Assembly (NCBI GenBank): GCA_031279735.1 | Contig: JAITHX010000189.1 | Span: 1 to 6,837 of the forward strand | DNA: 6,837 nucleotides | Source: Prevotellaceae bacterium | Lineage (GTDB): Bacteria; Bacteroidota; Bacteroidia; Bacteroidales; UBA932 | Direction of reading: 5' to 3' | Shown: piece after piece, positions 6,834 to 6,837 of the stretch | Position numbering within the stretch: position 1 is the stretch's first letter | How the letters are laid out: every line of letters starts with the position of its first letter | Translations under genes and position numbers: made by a program | The notes under the pieces: model-generated | Seen by the model: only the letters and a program-made list of their open reading frames with translations | Database searches by the model: none | Told to the model about the DNA's origin: nothing

Positions 6834-6837
6834 GAAA

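Overview
The window looks like a piece of a Bacteroidota chromosome, probably order Bacteroidales. Four things suggest this: a TonB-dependent outer-membrane receptor with a C-terminal Phe, proteins whose signal peptides end in 'A|Q', starts preceded by AT-rich sequence without Shine-Dalgarno motifs, and a -33/-7 promoter of the Bacteroides type (TTTG ... TAnnTTTG). The order-level placement is inference.

Layout. Bases 1-158 are non-coding. They hold a small GC-rich hairpin and a 39-bp-armed inverted repeat built of tandem TTAATTG heptamers. Bases 159-534 hold a plausible promoter and a long AT-rich leader without a convincing gene. Bases 535-5091 are a two-gene operon on the + strand: a secreted family 3 glycoside hydrolase of the beta-glucosidase type (776 aa), then after 24 bp a 733-aa TonB-dependent-receptor-like outer-membrane beta-barrel. 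The operon ends in a strong intrinsic terminator whose outer stem is again made of heptamers (GAGAATT). No SusD-like gene is present, so this is not a classical SusC/SusD locus. The simplest reading is that the barrel imports, or helps to sense, an oligosaccharide or glycoside that the hydrolase processes; the substrate cannot be read from the sequence.

Bases 5186-5289 are a second kind of inverted repeat, made of ACAGATnnn nonamers. It directly abuts a decayed region. Bases 5294-6266 are the C-terminal barrel of a different TonB-dependent receptor class, with no N-terminal half and with a frameshifting internal deletion near 6130. Bases 6275-6717 are a small putative lipoprotein gene that also needs a frameshift to be read through. 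A third heptamer inverted repeat (AATTACG units) closes the window at 6747-6833. The decayed pair looks lower in GC than the intact operon.

No dramatic new system is evident. The most unusual signal is the recurring intergenic architecture: mirror-image arrays of 7- or 9-bp units around a short spacer, with a different unit at each site but the same design, placed at gene-cluster ends and at the edge of a receptor remnant. The other points worth checking are the SusD-less GH3/receptor pair and the deletion scar at 6130, where the same bases read sensibly in two frames.
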